Of a stretch of 64,000 bases of DNA, positions 41,111 through 53,300 are shown piece after piece. The stretch is from Patagioenas fasciata (taxonomy: Eukaryota > Chordata > Aves > Columbiformes > Columbidae): positions 51,056,161-51,120,160 of the forward strand of contig NC_092522.1 of NCBI RefSeq assembly GCF_037038585.1, in the 5' to 3' direction. The notes under the pieces were generated by a model, which was not told where the DNA came from, ran no database searches, and was given only the letters and a program-made list of their open reading frames with translations. Within the stretch, counting starts at the first letter, position 1; each line of letters starts with the position of its first letter. The position numbers and the translations under genes are program-made.

Positions 41111-42563
41111 CAGTGCTTGACACTAATGTAGACCGCTTGCCTTTCACATTGTATCTTTTACCATAATAAGAGGGTTTTGGCAGTTGTAGTGGTTCAAATA
41201 GAAAGGAATTGGTCCCACGAGAGATATATATAATGATTTGCTTTGGACTGAGGAAAGGAAATTCATATTTAATTGAATAATATGAGAAAAAGGTCTTACA
41301 TGTGCTAATTCGTTGGATTCAAATGTATTTAGACTGGGTTATAGGGATGTTTTGACACTGGGTAATTAGAGAAGACAGTTGTAAGATTGGACTATTTTGA
41401 CACTAAAGATTTTGATATGGGTAAGGTCACTGTGACACTAAGATCACACACATGATATAAATGTAAAAGAACTGTTGCTTACCCAATGAAACAGGCAACC
41501 TGAAATGTAATTTTCTATATAACACTGTTTCTTATAACATCTTTTAAAAAATACATAAATCAAATAGCTTGGGATTTTTCAAAGGCATGTTTGAAGAACG
41601 GATCTTTGGAGACATCCTCTGAATCACATCTTCAAACTGTTACAGATGATCTTATCTGCTATGCAAAGATTGTGAGTAAGAAAGAGATTAAAAACAAACA
41701 AAGAAACAAACAATTCAATAAAATAAGCAATTTCATTTTATAACAATTTGTCTTTGATGATAGTTATAACAGAATATTAATTTTTCTTCCCTATTTTTGC
41801 AGGCGTAAATCCACAGCTCTCTGTGACCATTTTAACATGCCTGGTCAGAAACAAAGTCAGAAAAAGTAACAATCAACCACTTGACCAGTCTTATCTCAAT
41901 CTCTTGTAACAATAAACAATGATTCAAAATTGAAAGGTCAATTTTGCCCATATTTCAGATATATTTGAGAGATTTTCCTGTACTGACATCACAATTAAAC
42001 AGTATTTATTACACCTTCAAATGTTTCCTGAATAAAGCCTGGTTTTAGAAGCTATTTCAAGACTGAAAGAAATTCAGCAAAATCTGCAGAATCCTTGGAC
42101 ATTTTTGCCATTCTGTATTGGAGGCTACGGATTTATGAACAGAGGGTGTGATACACTCTTTTAAAATCAGCTCAATATCCCCAAATCTTTTATCACAAAT
42201 GTATATTCTCATATTAAAAATGGTAGAGGAACTCTCAATAGGAGAAAAGGTAATTGCAAAAAAGACAACACCAAGTACTGTTATATTGTCTTCAATATTG
42301 AAATAAGATGGCGTGATCGCTAACAAGGAGCTAAGTCAGAGAAGCTGAAGAGCTTGCAAATTTTGCAGAACTTCCAGGTTAGAAAAGATTCACAGAAGTG
42401 GCCTCAGTTGATGAAATTTACCAATTTGTATTAAGTCCTATTTATCTATTGTTACTGATGCACCACAAAACTATACAGGTAACTATAGTAACCTGTAGTT
42501 GCATCTATGTTACACTACACATTAAATACTACAGCTGCTTGAAGTTCCTTTCAAATAAAAACA

Positions 42564-42611
42564 CCTACTTAAAAATTGCTTAAAAAAACCTGCCTACTTA
42601 AAAATTGCTAA
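42564..42611 (+). repeat. Short tandem duplication, period 29 bp
   Basis: CCTACTTAAAAATTGCT occurs twice, at 42564 and 42593, separated by an A-rich spacer. Confidence 0.85.
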
Positions 42612-43557
42612 ATTTCCTGCACTTCTATCTTCTGTGAGATCTTTTAGGACACAAAATTCCTTTGCATTACTACCCATTTTTAGAGCACAATATAATGACA
42701 GCTTGTCCATCTTTTTAAGAACATCGGCACTACAAACCAAGGATTTCAATAAAATCCACGAAGTTTATAGAAAACTTTGAAACAGAAGAGCTTCTTGTTA
42801 AGAAATATTGTCTTTAAAAATGCAACATTCCATGAGCAAATTACTTTTAAAACATACTTTTAAAAGAATTGCCCAAATTTATCCGTTCCTTTCCTCTTTA
42901 TGCTAATATAGTTTTTAAACACTTGCAGCTTTGCTTAGATAATTGTTATAATGAAAGAAAACATTTAGGCATTCAGCTAATCAGACTGGCTAACAGAGGT
43001 TTCACTTGTTTTGTTATTGATAAAAATTATTTTCAAATCCCAGCTAACGAAAAGCTATCTATCCATAAAGGAAGGAAATAACTTCAAAACAACAACAACA
43101 AAAAACACACAAAGGAGTCTGTACATGCACGTACAAAACTTGTGCAAGAGGGGAGCATTTGCTCTAGACTGCCTGGAGCTAGATGGCTATCTTGTATATG
43201 ACATTGATTAAAATATTCTCCACTTGCACTTTTCTTTTTTGATCTGTCCAACACAGATGCACTTATCTTTGGATTTATGTGACTCTTCTCTCCCAATTTT
43301 TTCAGCCCACCTTATAGGTGATATCTTCTTTGGTCTTTCCCAGATGGTCTTTTAGTAGGTGAAGGAACCATCCTTTTCATCAATTCATTTTCCATTGGCT
43401 CCTAAAAACTAGGCTTTGCAGAGATGACTGTAAAGAAACAGTAACAACTGGGCAACTGTAACTGTGCTGCATGTGTGAGCTTGTTCTTAGTGTCAGCCAT
43501 CAATCAGAAATGCAGCAGTGATTAACCAGTTACCTAGGAATAAAGCAGAAATATTTG

Positions 43558-43582
43558 CCCCCCCCCCTTTTTTTTTTTTTTT
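43558..43582. repeat. Poly-C followed by poly-T
   Basis: Ten C residues run directly into fifteen T residues, a pure pyrimidine run on the plus strand. Confidence 0.9.
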
Positions 43583-45183
43583 GACCAAACCCGCCTCCTC
43601 TGGGTTTGAGAGGCACTGTAGTCACACCGTCACTAATTTGGCCATTATCAGAGCTTCATAACCAGCTCCCAAGCCCTAATATACACTTTCTAGCAGAAAG
43701 GGGTCCCCAGAGGAGTTCTCAAATGATCTAATATATGTACAGTGGAACTGCATTTCTCCACCGGACAGATCCGCCACCCTCTGTGGGATAAGGGAAGCAT
43801 CCACAATGAAGCTGAGTGTCGCTGATAAATTATCCCCAGAGTAACAAAGTGCTGGGTATGTATTTCATTAGGTGATGAGCAGAAGAAGGATAACATCTGG
43901 TTTCACAGTCCATCAGGCTAAATCTGCCAAGTGTTCGATTCAAGTTACAGTGTATTTGAACAACACCATAATAGTTAAATGTATTCCCATGGCACAGATC
44001 CTAATGCAATTTGGAAAATGAAATAGCAATAGTGCAACAGTGTTCACCTTTGACATGAAAGGTGTTACGAAGAAAAAAGTCTATCTGAGAGACAGCATGG
44101 AGTCAACAGCTGTTTGAGAAAGCAAAACAGTGAGCAGCAAAGATCTCTGGGCTAGAAAATGCTTAAAACCCTGGTCAATGTACTGTAACAACAATGCAAG
44201 TGACCCGTACATTGAAAGACCAACCCTTCCTTTCATAGCACCATTCGCAGCTCCAACTTAATGGACATGAGGGATTGCTGGCCACATTAACTGAAAATAA
44301 CAACATTAACTAGTTTCATGCATCATACAGTCACCAAGACAGGGGCTGGCTGTTGAAAATACAAACTCATACATTGCATGCTCTCACATGCAGTCTCAGA
44401 AGGACTTTTAACACAGTGTGCAAATACTTCTGGACGACGAGGCAGATTATCAGCTAAGGCAGCAGTAGGTAAGCAGCAGGAGCCTCACCTTACATATTGC
44501 AATCAAGCTCCGGCAGGATTCCAGGCCGCGGGGGAACAGCAGGACTGATGGAGATGTGTGAGCTTGGAAAACAAAGCACTTCATGAAACCAATGCATCCT
44601 GAGTGTGCTTGCCTATATAATCAGTCAGAATGAATAACAGGCACCTTAGCACTCCCAGTTCCATGAGTTCTCTTAATGATTGCGGTGATGAACAATACAC
44701 ATGCAGGACCTTAGTGCTAATTTGAGAGAGCTGTATACACAGATAAATTATGTGACTCTGATGTAATATGAAACCTTTAGAAGATTGCCTTGTAGCCTGC
44801 TTGTAAGAAAAGAACTTCATAAAAATGAGTTCATTTTATTTAGAGCCAATTTCATTTATAGCCCATTTTATTTTGGAACAAACATACCATTTTGAAAACA
44901 AAAGAAAAAGAAAAAAATAGTATGACTTGAGCTTTTTTTTCTTCCTTCATTTTTGGGATGAGTACAGCTTTCCACACTGCTGACCTTGATTACTGCCTCT
45001 TCCAGGTTCTGATCACTTCTATTTCACCTAGGCCAGTGCTACCACCACTTTCATGTATCTTTCAGCCAATCTTTGGCTCCCAGAACAGATTTTGGACCCT
45101 TCATACAGTATGTCATTTAAGAATGGCTCTGTCTCAGAAGAGATGTTCCCCTTGCTGACAAGATAAAAACCATGATTTTCACC

Positions 45184-45204
45184 AAAAAAAAAAAAAAAAA
45201 AAAA
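45184..45204. repeat. Poly-A run (21 A)
   Basis: An uninterrupted A21 in intron 1. No retroposed body is recognisable to its left. Confidence 0.9.
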
Positions 45205-45944
45205 TCAATAGAATAGTGGTTTAATAATGGTTTTGGTGAATGTGTGATTTAACTCCAATTTATCAACCTCCTATCAAGACAGTGAGTTATATTTGCCACA
45301 CATGGTGAGAGGTAGACAGTATTTTAACAAGTTTTATTTCACAAATTAGTGGCTGTTTCAATGGGACTTTAAGTTCTGTAGTCACATGACTGACAACAAT
45401 ATGTAAGAAGCACGAATATGATGACAAGGTTGATTCAAGAAAGTAAATACCACTCAGCAGAAACAGACAGCAGGGTGAGGTAATTTTGTACCACTCCTCT
45501 GTACAGTATATGCCCAGTGGTATCCACCTGTTGATCATCTCCTACCTATATGTACAAAAAGCTGACAACATGTTTCTGTTTTATTCAAGGGGCATGGATA
45601 TAAACAGCCTAACCATACAGACATGTACAGACTGATAGAGATTTTATCACCTCTCCGAGGCTTCGCATCCAAACATGCTCATTGACAGTAGCAGTTTCAG
45701 ATATTGCAATCACCTCCAAGTTCTTCTGCAAGCTCCTGCCCTTATAGGGGAGACCCACAGTCAAGTTTATTCTCCTTCATTCCTTTCAGGAGAGAAAATA
45801 CAGTTTCCCTTGTTTCAGAGTCAGGGGAAGAGATACATGTCAAATTTTGCCTTGTATAGACTCTCACTGGACTCAGGAGGATGTAGTCCAGAAAGCTGGA
45901 CACGTCCGTTATAAAGACTATGAGTATTTGAATTGCCATCATGG

Positions 45945-46007
45945 AAATCCTCTGGTACCTATGTACCAAAATCCTCTGGTACCAGGTACCAAAATCTCTG
46001 GAACCAG
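45945..46007 (+). repeat. Minisatellite-like tandem repeat, about 24-bp unit
   Basis: The unit AAATCCTCTGGTACC plus a GTACCA end occurs twice and a third partial copy follows (AAATCTCTGGAACCAG). It lies at the start of a 163-codon open frame and gives that frame a short internal peptide repeat (ILWYLCTK / ILWYQVPK). Confidence 0.85.
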
Positions 46008-49000
46008 CAGTTCTTCTATCTATGACACACATGACACCATCGGAGAGCTCCAAACTTACTTCTGTTGCGTGTCTGTCTCAGGCACTTCTGCTCTCCAAGT
46101 CACATGAAGGTGTACAAAAGCAAACTGATATTCCAGAGGGTCAGAACAGAAGCTGTGATTGTGACCTTCCTCTTTATCCAGAAGGACAGCAGCCTGGTGA
46201 GGCAGAATCACTTCTGATCTCTCAAAATGGTGTACTAGGGGGGCAAACCACACTTTTCCACTATTTGAACTGCCTTGCAGATGCCTGGCACACATCCTAC
46301 CACTTCTTAAACAGTGCAGGACACAGAATGTGTCGATGTGACACATGCAGGCCTCAGGCGATTTTACAGTCACAAAGAACTGATACAAAATTAAGTAATC
46401 AGCTCCAATTATACCTTGTTAAAAATTTCTAAATGTCACTCTACTAAGCAGTGATGTGATAGCAAAACCAGAAACAACAAATCACAAACTTTTAAAAGGT
46501 GTTGACCTTTATTCAAACAAGAAACACCAGTTACAAGAGATAGAAAGAATCTATTTCTGCCCTTTTCTCAGACACAGGCGCACACCTGTTTTCCTGACAG
46601 CAGATAGCCACAGGGTTCTTCCTGAGAGACATCCTGCACACCACAAAATAGCTGTGGAATATGAACTGTGACCCCCCTTCAGCTTTGATAGACTTGTCAT
46701 TTCTCTCAAGCTTTTCCATCCATCATGCACACTCTTTATAAATGTTTAACTCAGTTATATGAAGATCCCCTGAGGGAATTTCATTGCATCTCTGACACTG
46801 CTTTAATTGCTGTCAGGTGGAAATAGTGAGTTTTTACATGTGATTATTGCTATTTGTAACCACTTAATTTCATTGAACACTTCTGGTTGCTTCTTACTCA
46901 TATTAAATGAGAGTGATTTCCTGACCTGGTTGTGAAATGAATCTTACTTTGGAGTTTCCTCACCCCCAGGTGTGAGGAGAAGACTCAGCATAGCAGTTTC
47001 AAAGAAATAATTTACTTTTGTGCCAAGAAGAGAAACTGTGTAACTTTATGATTGCTCCTGTCATAATAAGCAATTCAAGCAGTGAAAGCTCTTTCTATTC
47101 TCTCATCATTTAGGATGATAGTCAAAAGAGCTACTAAAATAAAACCAACTGTTGCCTGAGACAGTTCCTGAAGTGGACCTGGTCTGAGATTTGAAGGGAG
47201 ATGGTGTTCTTTTCAGTCTTCAGATAAAACGAATTTATCACCTACCAAACACAGGTGCCCTGCAGCATCTACAACACAGTCAAAACCTAACAACTTAGAA
47301 ATCTTGTCAAATGAAAATGAACACTAAACTTCAATGTGCTATCCCCTTTCTTAGACCAAAAACCACAAACAAACAAATAAAATCAGATAAAAGCTGTTAG
47401 ATCAAATTGCATAAACTTCAGAAAAGGAGAAATTCTAGTTATTAACCCCAAGGGAACCTTATGCTTTACAGGGGGGTTCCAAGTCTTGCTGGAAAACAAA
47501 AGGAAGAAAATAATTGCATGGGAATGTATATAGTCCACCCCTGCATACACATATGTGACTGACATACGTAGTCTTAAGATAGGTGATGGCAATCTAGGGA
47601 ATTTTTGCCGGCCCAGGTAGCCTGCAGGAAGAAGAACTGTGCTCCTTGATAATGCATGACACCTGTCTAAGCTTGTCAAGAGAGCCTTTGGTCTAGTTTT
47701 CTCGGAGGGTTCTTGGTGCTGCTGCTATAGAAAAAGAGTACATATTCAAGAGGTGGTAAATGTAGCAGCAAGAACATCTCTCAGCTCTTTGGTCTGCATC
47801 CACAGGATGGAAGTGTCTTCCATTCAGACCCAACTTCCTTTCTCCTTCAAGAAATTGTAGTGAAGGGCAGTGGTCAGAGAATGTCCCAGATCCGTGCTGA
47901 GCTACATGCAAAAATAGGAAGAGGCATCCAAACTTTCCCTTATTCTTTTCAGGAAAGACCAGGCTGGATTGGTTCAGGGCTTTTTTTTCTTTAGAGGAGA
48001 AAAAGTTTTGCACCATGAAAGGAAACATACCACAGCCTGAGAACCCCACCTTTAGGGCAATGATAAGGTTGAAACACTAAGCTCTCACATATCAGGAAAT
48101 ACCAAGCAGATGACACTTGGACCTCTGCACTATGCAGATCCCCTTTGGCCAAAAGCATAACAAGACCAGGGAATAGATAGTTTTTCTCATCTCTTCCTGT
48201 AGTGCTGAACTGATTGCTCTAATTCTTCACAAAAGGTAGAGTTGGTTTAAAGAAAAATAAAAAATAAAGTCTATACAAAGTAGCCAGCTTGGATACTACA
48301 CAGAAGATGTAAAGAACCAGACTGTGGCCAGAACCGCCTGATTAACTCCACTGTTTGTATACTCTCTATTATTTCTGTTCAGCCTCGTCTGTAAGCAGGT
48401 GTCATCCAGGATTTACTTATTATTGAACTTGATAATGATGGTAGACCAATAGGGCCAACCAAGAATGAGGCTCTTTTGCCCAAAACATGGTACAAACCTA
48501 GAGAGCTTACAGTCTATAAATAGGTACAGCATGTACAACATTGGAGAAGAAGATGTACTAAGGAAAGAAGATCAACTGTATGGGGAAGGAGAAGGTTGGA
48601 ATAAAATCTGCAGGGGCCAGTGACAGCCCAGTCAAAGTCATCAGTCACAAAAGGTGTCATCTTCGAGCTCTTCTGGGCTCACTCCTAGGTTTATGCCAGC
48701 TATTTTCCTTGGTTTTACCTCAATACTACACACATTGTGAACCTGTGAATATCTCACCAGTTACTCTATCAAATCAGCAGTGCTACATCTGCTGTGCTTC
48801 TGTGGGTTTCTAACCAGCTAACCAGATGCAAAAAGCCATCTCTAGCAGCAATATTCAAGTCATTTCACCTTGATGTCAGATCTGGCTTTGCCATCTAGTA
48901 GGAAATACTCTGACTCTCTCATTGCCTTGTATCTCTTCTAGCTTTGTGTCTAATGAACATAAGCACTGGCACTTCAGAAGAGCAGGACCCTATACCCACT

Positions 49001-50273
49001 ATACCCATTTTGCACTGGACAAAATTGTTGCACCAGGTACAGACAAATAGGTATTTGAGCTCTGCTTTTTGCCATTTTTTCTTCAGAAAGAGATCGCTTA
49101 TCAGTACACAAAATATGGCCTCGTAATTTTATTGCAAACTAATGGAAGTCCATCACCAAGCAATGACAGAACTTTTGCTCTGGGAGTCATTCAGCACCTG
49201 GAAATGGGAAACTTAAACAGAAGAGCAATTTACCAAATGAACACTTCTTTCAAAAAATCTTTCCCTTTCTCTCAGAAATGTAATTTATGGAACCTTTCAA
49301 GGAGGAAAAAAGAGGGAAAGACAAAACGTCATGTACAAAGTTCAGATTTGCAACTAAATCCACTTAGGCTGAAATCCATCAAAAATCTGACGTGTTTGAA
49401 AACTACCTTCCCAGAAGGACACAGTCTGAAACATAATCCCATTAAATACAGTGTGGAAAATAAGTTGCCAGCTTTGTTTTGTCTTGCTCACAAGAATTCA
49501 TGTAATAAGCACTGCAAAAAGAAACAGCATGGATACATACAATAAACTGAACAGCCGACACGCTTTCTGCAGGTTGAACCCCTGGTGTCTCACAGTCAAG
49601 AGCAGCTCATATGTTAGACCATATTTCCTCTCTTGCCCACACCAGCCTGCTTTGAGCTCTCACCAGTGCTAATGATTAATTAATGTCAAGGCAAGCCATG
49701 TCATTAAAGACACTTTCTTTTTACAGAACTGTATTACCTTTCAGTAGTTTCTGTTGATTTTTTTTTTTCCATTTGAGTTTTTTTCTCATTTGAGGACCTA
49801 TCTGATGGGCAACTGAAAGGCAAGTGCTGAAAAATGAAGGTCCCCGGTTTTCCTCCTGCTTTCCCCCAGACTCACGCAGCTAGAAACAAGGGATTCCCAC
49901 AGTCTCGGCCCTCCCCAGAGGGGACAAAGCAGATCGGGCTGCTCTTGCACTCCCTCCGGTGGCAGATCCCTGAAGTGTCATATAATAGAACAAGACAGGT
50001 GACCTCTCTGCCTCTCACTACTGTTTACTAAGTAAATAAACATGTGATCAAGTCAGAGCCTTCTTCAGTTTCTTTGTTCCTAGCCTTTTTCATTTCTGTA
50101 CCTTCTTGTGGGAATGAAGATGTCATTAGAATATGTGTTATCCTCCACTATAACATATATACTTGGGGCCAGGTTTCACTTATCTGATTTCATTTATTTG
50201 ACAGAAATTTTCCATTTTAAGAGTGTTATTTGCTACAGTGATTTTTCGCTCTAACAGACACATCAGTCTACAT

Positions 50274-50312
50274 GATCACAGAATCACAGAATGTTAGGGA
50301 TTGGAAGGGACT
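50274..50312 (-). mobile_element. CR1 3'-end stub
   Basis: GATCACAGAATCACAGAATG followed by TTAGGGATTGGAAGGGAC is the reverse complement of the CR1 3' terminus. Only about 40 bp is recognisable before it becomes unrelated sequence, so this is a very short 5'-truncated insertion or a remnant of one. Orientation is minus, as for the other CR1 copies. Confidence 0.8.
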
Positions 50313-53300
50313 CTCTGGCTTTGAACAGTGCTATACAGCACTATTGGCATAACAAGGTGACACACAGTGCTACCATTTCCAGAAAGACGCCACTGTAAAG
50401 AGCAGCACCTAGCAAAGAAAAAGGTTTGGGCATCAGTTCTCTAGATTGCATGATCTAGATCCCAGGCAGATCACACACTTTGTGCTCTCTGATAATTTAG
50501 GACACATGGTCTAGCTCAGCAGCATTTCTCTCCACATAGTCATGCTATGGTTAAAATATGGTTAAATGTTTTGTATGTCCACCAACATGTTGCCCTTTTC
50601 TTTCCCCCTCCTTCAAAATAGTAATGAGACTCAATGGCAGACTTTCACTCAGACTAAACTTCACCACTCCTCTGCTTTACTCCAGATTAGAGAAAGATAA
50701 TAAAACTGAGTCATTCCCTTCCCTCGCCTCCCTAATATCTACATATCCCCACAAGCTACAGGTTTGCTCTGTACAGAAGCTTGCTACATGGATCATAGTG
50801 AGTCCATCCTGATTGCCATTAAAATGATTCTTTATCTGCTATTACTTTCATTTCAAAAAAGCTATAGACCTTCTCTGAGTATTTACACTGCTTATCCACT
50901 GACAGTATCTTGCTTTAATACTGAAAAAACAATATTGATAAATGTATGACACATCTAGCCTGAATAAAAGAAGACTGAGCACTTTATGGCAGCAATTGTA
51001 TCCTAAAAAATTGTAAAATACAGCAGGAAGCCATGGCATAAATTAAAAAAAAAAGAGCATTCCAGAGCAATGGAATTTTTCATGTCAGTACTCTATAGGT
51101 GCTCTGAGATAGAGTGTCAAAGATTTATAGCACATGTGTGACAGCTAATTTGTATACAGTTTAAAAATTAACACCTAAAACACAGGAAAGTATACTATTA
51201 CACCCTCTGAACAAATTTAAGGTAAGACAAAATACAGAAAGATCTTTGCTCAGTGACTCAGAAGATGACAGAAAAAACAGCCTAAAGTAAAGGAAAGAAA
51301 AAAAGCTATGTTTTGGAGAGGTATGAGGTAAACATTCTTCAGTGAGTTTTCTACCAGCATACTGAGCAAGCCACAGAGAAAGCTGGAAAGGATAGCCTTC
51401 GGGATATGTTTTCTCTTTCCGTCCTGACAAGAATTCTAGGATGTATTCTCTATTACCCTGGATTTTCAGCAGCTAATGAAATACACAGTGGTCATTTTTA
51501 AAAGCTAAGAAATTAGAAAGGGGAAAAATATCACTGAATGTCAGTTACTAACTCATCAAGGCAATTTCTTCTGCAACGACTGGCTAAAACTTCAGTTTGG
51601 GGGACTGACTCTACACAAAGTTGCTTCACAGGTTCCGTGGTAAGAAATGACAACACAAACTTTGCTTTTTTGAATACCATTAATAATTTGGTAATGTCGT
51701 ATTAAGAAACCCTCCGATACTAAGTGTTACCACACCAGTCTAAATACCAGTCCATACACTTTTGGGTGGCTTTCACCCTCACATAGCCAAAGCTTGTATC
51801 TTTGTATCCCAAACACACAATTGTATTACACAAATGGCTGTAAATCAGACCAGCTCCCTGTGTAGATTGGGTAGTTAGGCAAAGATCAGAGAAGTGCATG
51901 AAAAAGAAAAAACAAAGTAGTTATTTATGCTATACCTGCTCTTCTCTGTTCAGTTCTTTTCCTGAAGGGAATTACTAGGTACTCCTTATGGTCAATTTCT
52001 TGCTACATCTTAAGTCATCCCTGCTTCTCCTTTAGCATAAATTGTTCTGTGTAACATCAGCGTACTCTAAACTGTAATAGTTTTCCTGAAGTATTTCCTC
52101 TTTTCACTCTGACAGCCAGTGTTGCACTGGAAAGTGTTTTATCTACCACTGTAGACAAATATGAAGGCAGTGTCTATCAATTAATAATCATAAGTGGATA
52201 GAGAAATGTCCACAGAAGGATATCCTGAAGGACTACACATGGCCATTCAGACCAAAATGATTGGGGTCACCAGAATTTTGTTGTAGAAGGAAGCAGAGGG
52301 GCAGAGGAAGAGAAGGCAGTATTCACACAGTCTGGAACTATTTTAACTAGATTCTTACAAAGATTCTCCTTACAAAGCATTTGGGTTTTGGTTCTAAAGA
52401 AAACATAAAATATCTGGAAATCTCACTCTGCAGCTTTCCCAAGAACACAGGTTTTTCTTTAGATTAAAAAAAAAAAAAGCCATTCCTGAATCAAACTCAG
52501 ACCTTCATTTGCTGTTCAAAAATAGGTCTTTGATCCCAACTCTTCCTTACTCAGTTTTTAATTTTCAGGCGTCTCTACAGTTCCTGGTCTTGGGCCTGAC
52601 AGGAAATGGAAGTACCAAAATACCATCGAAATGGCTGAACCTGTGTTGAGTCTGGTCTGGCTGAAGAAATGGAAACACTGGCAAAGTCCTGAGCAAGCCA
52701 GATCTTGAAAAGTTTCATAGCCCAATTTCCAAACCAACACGGTTCAGATAGGTTTTGGGCAGCAGCTAAACCTTTGGAGGCTTCTCAAAATGAACCAAAT
52801 CCTGAAGTTTGCCAGCTGTCAAGGAATACACATGGCTGTTCCTCGAGGTATTCAGCGGGAAACGGAGGACAGACAAAAGCATCACAACTAGACAAAATGT
52901 GCATCACTTCCTTCTTTTTGTTTTCCCTATCCTGTTCTTCCCTCCCCACCTACGTTCACTTCTACTCCTTGCTTCTAGTTTCAAATCTTTTGAGTGTGCA
53001 GTCAACGTGCCACCTCCAGTGTGTCTTTCACATTATAAGGTACAGTTTATGTTGGCTGCATGCAGAAAAATTACTTCTAACCCCTGATCGAAAGTTTTGC
53101 TGACTCTTCAAATAATAACTCGCATGGGTTTTGTTTTTGTTTCTTTAGTAAGAAATGTCTTGAGAGTTCATTGCAAGGAAGCGTTGTTGAAAGTGTTTTA
53201 TTTTCAGAGCTCATGGAACCTTGGTTGTACCAATGCCCATTTGCAGTAACAATGCTCTCAGGATCTGGAGCCACTTACAGTTTTATTTATGGTCTTGGTT

